A DNA stretch of 6,118 nucleotides, from contig JAFACJ010000706.1 of NCBI GenBank assembly GCA_023425615.1, positions 1 through 6,118 of the forward strand. The letters run 5' to 3'. This DNA is from Actinomycetes bacterium. Lineage in GTDB: Bacteria; Actinomycetota; Actinomycetes; Streptosporangiales; Streptosporangiaceae. This document shows, in pieces, positions 6,103-6,118 of this stretch (its first letter is position 1; every line of letters starts with the position of its first letter). The translations under genes and the position numbers were made by a program. Under the pieces are notes generated by a model. It worked only from the letters and a program-made list of their open reading frames with translations. It ran no database searches and was not told the origin of the DNA.

Positions 6103-6118
6103 TTGTCGTGTTCACGGG

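Overview
The window is about 70% GC. Its genes end nearly all codons in G or C, lie nose to tail, and have clear purine-rich Shine-Dalgarno sites. Together with the protein types this points to a high-GC actinomycete, possibly a Streptosporangiales or Frankia-like soil organism. The genus is an inference and cannot be fixed from this sequence. No RNA gene, insertion sequence, CRISPR array, phage gene or transcriptional regulator is visible.

Layout: positions 1-4211 hold four plus-strand genes: the C-terminal part of an amidohydrolase-2 family TIM-barrel enzyme cut by the left edge, a crotonase-fold enoyl-CoA hydratase/isomerase, an acyl-CoA synthetase of the AMP-binding superfamily, and a probable tandem hot-dog acyl-CoA thioesterase or hydratase-like protein. 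The first three are separated by 6 and 13 bases and surely form one operon. The fourth follows a 73-base gap that holds two small potential hairpins and a strong ribosome binding site. Positions 4214-6090 hold a minus-strand pair, an NAD(P)-dependent aldehyde dehydrogenase followed by an NTF2/SnoaL-like protein. The two are joined by a TGATG stop/start overlap. The two operons converge, with stop codons 2 bases apart inside a perfect 12-base palindrome.

Together the genes read as part of a catabolic route through CoA thioesters. An aldehyde would be oxidised to an acid by the dehydrogenase, activated by the synthetase, and then isomerised or hydrated by the crotonase. C-C or ring hydrolysis or decarboxylation would fall to the amidohydrolase, with the hot-dog and NTF2-fold proteins acting on intermediates. 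The substrate cannot be told from the sequence. No thiolase, acyl-CoA dehydrogenase, oxygenase or transporter lies in the window, so the pathway is incomplete here.

The points most worth a second look are: an apparent one-base frameshift at about positions 26-31 in the amidohydrolase, a crotonase lacking both classical glutamates but carrying a PaaG-like aspartate, the poorly characterised double hot-dog protein, and the palindrome shared by the two stop codons. I see an ordinary-looking accessory catabolic cluster rather than a clearly new defence or mobile system.
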